This document shows positions 62,383-64,000 of a stretch of 64,000 nt of DNA, in pieces. Position numbers and translations under genes: made by a program. Positions within the stretch are counted from its first letter, which is position 1. Each line of letters opens with the position of its first letter. The notes beneath the pieces are model-generated. The model saw only the letters and a program-made list of their open reading frames with translations, was not told where the DNA came from and did no database searches. Location: the NCBI RefSeq assembly GCF_001428525.1, contig NZ_LMHW01000003.1, positions 26,171-90,170 on the forward strand, read 5' to 3'. The stretch comes from Flavobacterium sp. Root186. GTDB taxonomy: Bacteria > Bacteroidota > Bacteroidia > Flavobacteriales > Flavobacteriaceae.

Positions 62383-62666
62383 ATGACTTTTATTTTATTA
62401 CAAAAGAAGAGAATAACAAGAAAACATTTTTTTGAGAAGTGTAATAAACAGAACAATTTTGGTTTTGTTATTTTTTTAGGGATTATTTCAAGTATTCATG
62501 CACAGGATGTATTGCCATTTCTTCGGTTCCTAGTGCCAGTATTGCGAACAAAACACTTGCAGAAAGTATACACAAGCGCAGGTTACAGTTAGATCACTTA
62601 CCAAAAAATGCTCCAAATGTCATTATTACAATGTCCTCTGCAGCTGTTATAGAAATTTTGATATAG
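62383..62666 (+). pseudogene. Remnant of a sulfatase N-terminus with a one-base frameshift
   Basis: The first frame gives a secretion signal and mature start (FGFVIFLGIISSIHAQDVLPF), then loses sense. The frame one base over continues as SVPSASIANKTLAESIHKRR and then LDHLPKNAPNVIITM, which matches the typical opening of secreted arylsulfatases, where a P-[KD]-x-APN[VI] segment precedes the first catalytic Asp pair. Restoring one C near 62520 (TTTCTTCGG to TTTCCTTCGG) joins the two. Immediately after IITM, where DD(V/M)G should appear, the sequence is SSAAVIEILI and a stop at 62664-62666. The catalytic domain is absent, so this is a dead fragment. The sulfatase reading is from family knowledge, not a search. 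Confidence 0.6.
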
Positions 62667-63047
62667 TCAATGATTGATTTTTTTGCTTTTTTATCGTTGT
62701 AACTTGTTTTGATAAATTAATACTGTTTCATACTATTAAAACAATTTTTAATGTCAAAGAGAGACACCTTAACTTTCTATGACAAAAAAGGTATTAGCTC
62801 CAAAAAATATTTTAAAAAACACCTTAAGTTTTTGTGGTAAAAAAGTTATCTCCTTTATTTAATGAGCTGATTGTTTTTATCGCTGAAAAATCTTCACATC
62901 TTAAATATAGATCTACAATACCTCAAAAACCTTAATTTATAACTTTAAAAACTTATGGTGGTAAATCAAAAAGGTATTTAGGGAGACCTTTGCAGCTTCA
63001 AACTTAGATGTTTGAATAATAGATAATTAAGAAAATAATTAAGTGTT
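62667..63047. other. 381-base leader of the collagen-like gene, with three degenerate repeats
   Basis: AT-rich and non-coding. Three related stretches at 62764-62801, 62819-62853 and 62941-62983 share CCTTAA-TTT--GTGGTAAA and AAAGGTATT-type words. A weak -7 candidate GACCTTTG is near 62986-62993. A fourth relative lies at 42990-43025 before the giant adhesin. Confidence 0.45.
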
Positions 63048-64000
63048 ATGAAAAATAGATTACTCCCCTTATTTGTTGTATTAGGGTCTTTTTCAGCTTA
63101 TTCACAGGTTGGTGTCGGTACCAAGACACCAAATGCATCGGCTCAATTAGAGGTTTTTGCTAAGGACAAAGGTATTTTAATACCTAATATTCCTTTACAA
63201 AGCCCTACAGACAATGTTACAATTAAGAATGCTAAAGAAAGTTTATTAGTATTCAATACTACTAAAAATGATGTTATTACACCAGGTTATTACTATTGGT
63301 TTGATAACAGATGGAATAGATTATCTCTTGCAGGTGAAGCAGGTTCTGGACCTGCAGGAATTGCTGGTGGAAATGGTGCACCAGGTGCCCCTGGAACTCC
63401 AGCGATTGATCCTAGCGTAAAAATGTACATTGACAATACAACTAATATTGTATATGTACGTGATGCAGATGGTAACTGGATTCCATTAAATGGAAGAGAT
63501 GGTAAAGACGGTCTTCCAGGAGCTCCAGGATTAGGTGCTGGGTCAGGAGTACCTGGAAAAGATGGAACTCCAGGTGCCGCAGGTGCAGGAATTACTACCT
63601 GGATTAACACAGATACAGGTATTATTTATATTAAAGACACTACTACAGGAGCATGGATTCCGGTAAGCGGAGCCAAAGGAGAAACTGGTGCTAACGGTAA
63701 ATCAGCATTCGAGATCTGGAAAGAGCTTCCTGGCAACGACGGGAAAGACATGAACGAATACGTTGCCGGTCTTAAAGGAGAAAACGGAATTGATGGAAAA
63801 TCAGCATTCGAAATCTGGAAAGAGCTTCCTGGAAACGATGGAAAAGACATGAACGAATATGTTGCGGGTCTTACTGGTGCAAATGGTGCTGACGGTAAAT
63901 CGGCATTCGAAATCTGGAAAGAGCTTCCTGGCAACGACGGAAAAGACATGAACGAATATGTTGCCGGTCTTAAAGGAGAAAACGGAGTTGATGGTAAATC
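63048..64000 (+). CDS. Secreted collagen-like repeat protein (5' part, truncated by window end)
   Basis: The frame opens at ATG 63048 and is still open at 64000 (317 codons visible). A signal peptide (MKNRLLPLFVVLGSFSAYSQ) is followed by VGVGTKTPNASAQLEV, an opening common in secreted flavobacterial proteins. Two copies of a short module (YIDNTTNIVYVRDADGNWIP; WINTDTGIIYIKDTTTGAWI) alternate with Gly-X-Y collagen-like stretches (GAPGAPGTPA; GKDGTPGAAG). From 63696 three complete 99-base repeats and the start of a fourth encode GKSAFEIWKELPGNDGKDMN followed by EYVAGLKGENGID. The 33-residue unit resembles the SAYEIWLxxGNxG modules of phage-tail and bacterial collagen-like proteins. A trimeric surface fibre is likely. 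C-terminal domains are outside the window. Confidence 0.8.
   Translation, partial: MKNRLLPLFVVLGSFSAYSQVGVGTKTPNASAQLEVFAKDKGILIPNIPLQSPTDNVTIKNAKESLLVFNTTKNDVITPGYYYWFDNRWNRLSLAGEAGSGPAGIAGGNGAPGAPGTPAIDPSVKMYIDNTTNIVYVRDADGNWIPLNGRDGKDGLPGAPGLGAGSGVPGKDGTPGAAGAGITTWINTDTGIIYIKDTTTGAWIPVSGAKGETGANGKSAFEIWKELPGNDGKDMNEYVAGLKGENGIDGKSAFEIWKELPGNDGKDMNEYVAGLTGANGADGKSAFEIWKELPGNDGKDMNEYVAGLKGENGVDGK
63696..64000 (+). repeat. 99-base tandem coding repeats
   Basis: Units begin at 63696, 63795, 63894 and 63993, exactly 99 bases apart, with near-identical nucleotide sequence including synonymous positions. This indicates recent expansion or gene conversion. Confidence 0.9.

Noticed and set aside
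62383..62592. A 69-residue intact small secreted protein
   Set aside because: After the signal-like part the frame loses sense while the adjacent frame continues a sulfatase-like sequence, so a frameshifted remnant is the better reading.
63293..63949. Two long minus-strand ORFs rich in Pro, Ser and Gly opposite the collagen-like gene
   Set aside because: They are the antisense of Gly-X-Y and 99-base repeats, with no signal peptide or start context. The plus frame carries a signal peptide and recognisable modules.
1..64000. tRNA, rRNA, integrase, transposase or prophage genes
   Set aside because: No cloverleaf with a matching anticodon arm, no rRNA signature and no recombinase motif was seen on either strand.

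Overview
The window looks like chromosomal DNA of a Flavobacterium-like member of the Bacteroidota. The evidence is its AT-rich composition, TAnnTTTG-type -7 promoter elements, SusC/SusD pairs, a hybrid two-component (HTCS) regulator, type IX secretion (T9SS) sorting domains, PorP/SprF and OmpA-like surface genes, and the dispersed intergenic repeats I associate with this genus. No tRNA, rRNA, CRISPR array, transposase or prophage was seen. The genus call is inference from gene families, not from a marker gene.

Layout. (1) 1-27 kb is mostly housekeeping: a LigB-type extradiol dioxygenase, kdsB, a fused alpha/beta 2-oxoacid dehydrogenase E1, an apparently inactivated M1-peptidase-like protein fused to a beta-barrel, a LOG-family protein, a cupin, uvrA, a TPR protein, a ClC transporter with CBS domains, gamma-glutamyltranspeptidase, an AcpH-like protein, a GlmM-type phosphohexomutase, a secreted GH128-like glucanase with a T9SS tail, a lipid A acyltransferase-like protein, a rhomboid protease, a SIMPL-domain protein, a Crp/Fnr regulator followed by an atypical SDR, a small acidic protein, and an HD-domain protein beside an AraC regulator. 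(2) 27.1-42.9 kb is a polysaccharide utilisation locus (PUL): GH16 (+), then on the minus strand GH10, a surface glycan-binding lipoprotein, SusD, SusC, a 1384-residue HTCS sensor/regulator and a GH3 beta-glucosidase. A pair of 21-bp direct repeats lies upstream of susC, and weaker copies with the same spacing lie upstream of the GH3 and GH16 genes. They are plausible HTCS operators and would tie the outlying genes into one regulon. (3) 43.6-61.1 kb is a three-gene surface-adhesin operon: a 4848-residue T9SS cargo adhesin, a PorP/SprF protein and an OmpA-family protein. (4) 61.4-64 kb holds a DUF2490-like outer-membrane protein, a decayed sulfatase N-terminus, and the start of a secreted collagen-like protein with perfectly phased 99-bp repeats that runs off the window end.

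How the parts fit together. Extracellular GH16, GH10 and possibly GH128 would cut a beta-glucan or xylan-like polymer. The SGBP, SusD and SusC would bind and import oligosaccharides, and periplasmic GH3 would finish them while the HTCS senses the released sugar. The giant adhesin would be exported by the T9SS and anchored through its PorP/SprF partner, with the OmpA-like protein connecting to peptidoglycan. A degenerate repeat family occurs upstream of both the giant adhesin and the collagen-like gene, the two repetitive surface proteins of the window.

Limits. All family assignments are from reading motifs by eye. No database search, structure prediction or statistical test was possible.
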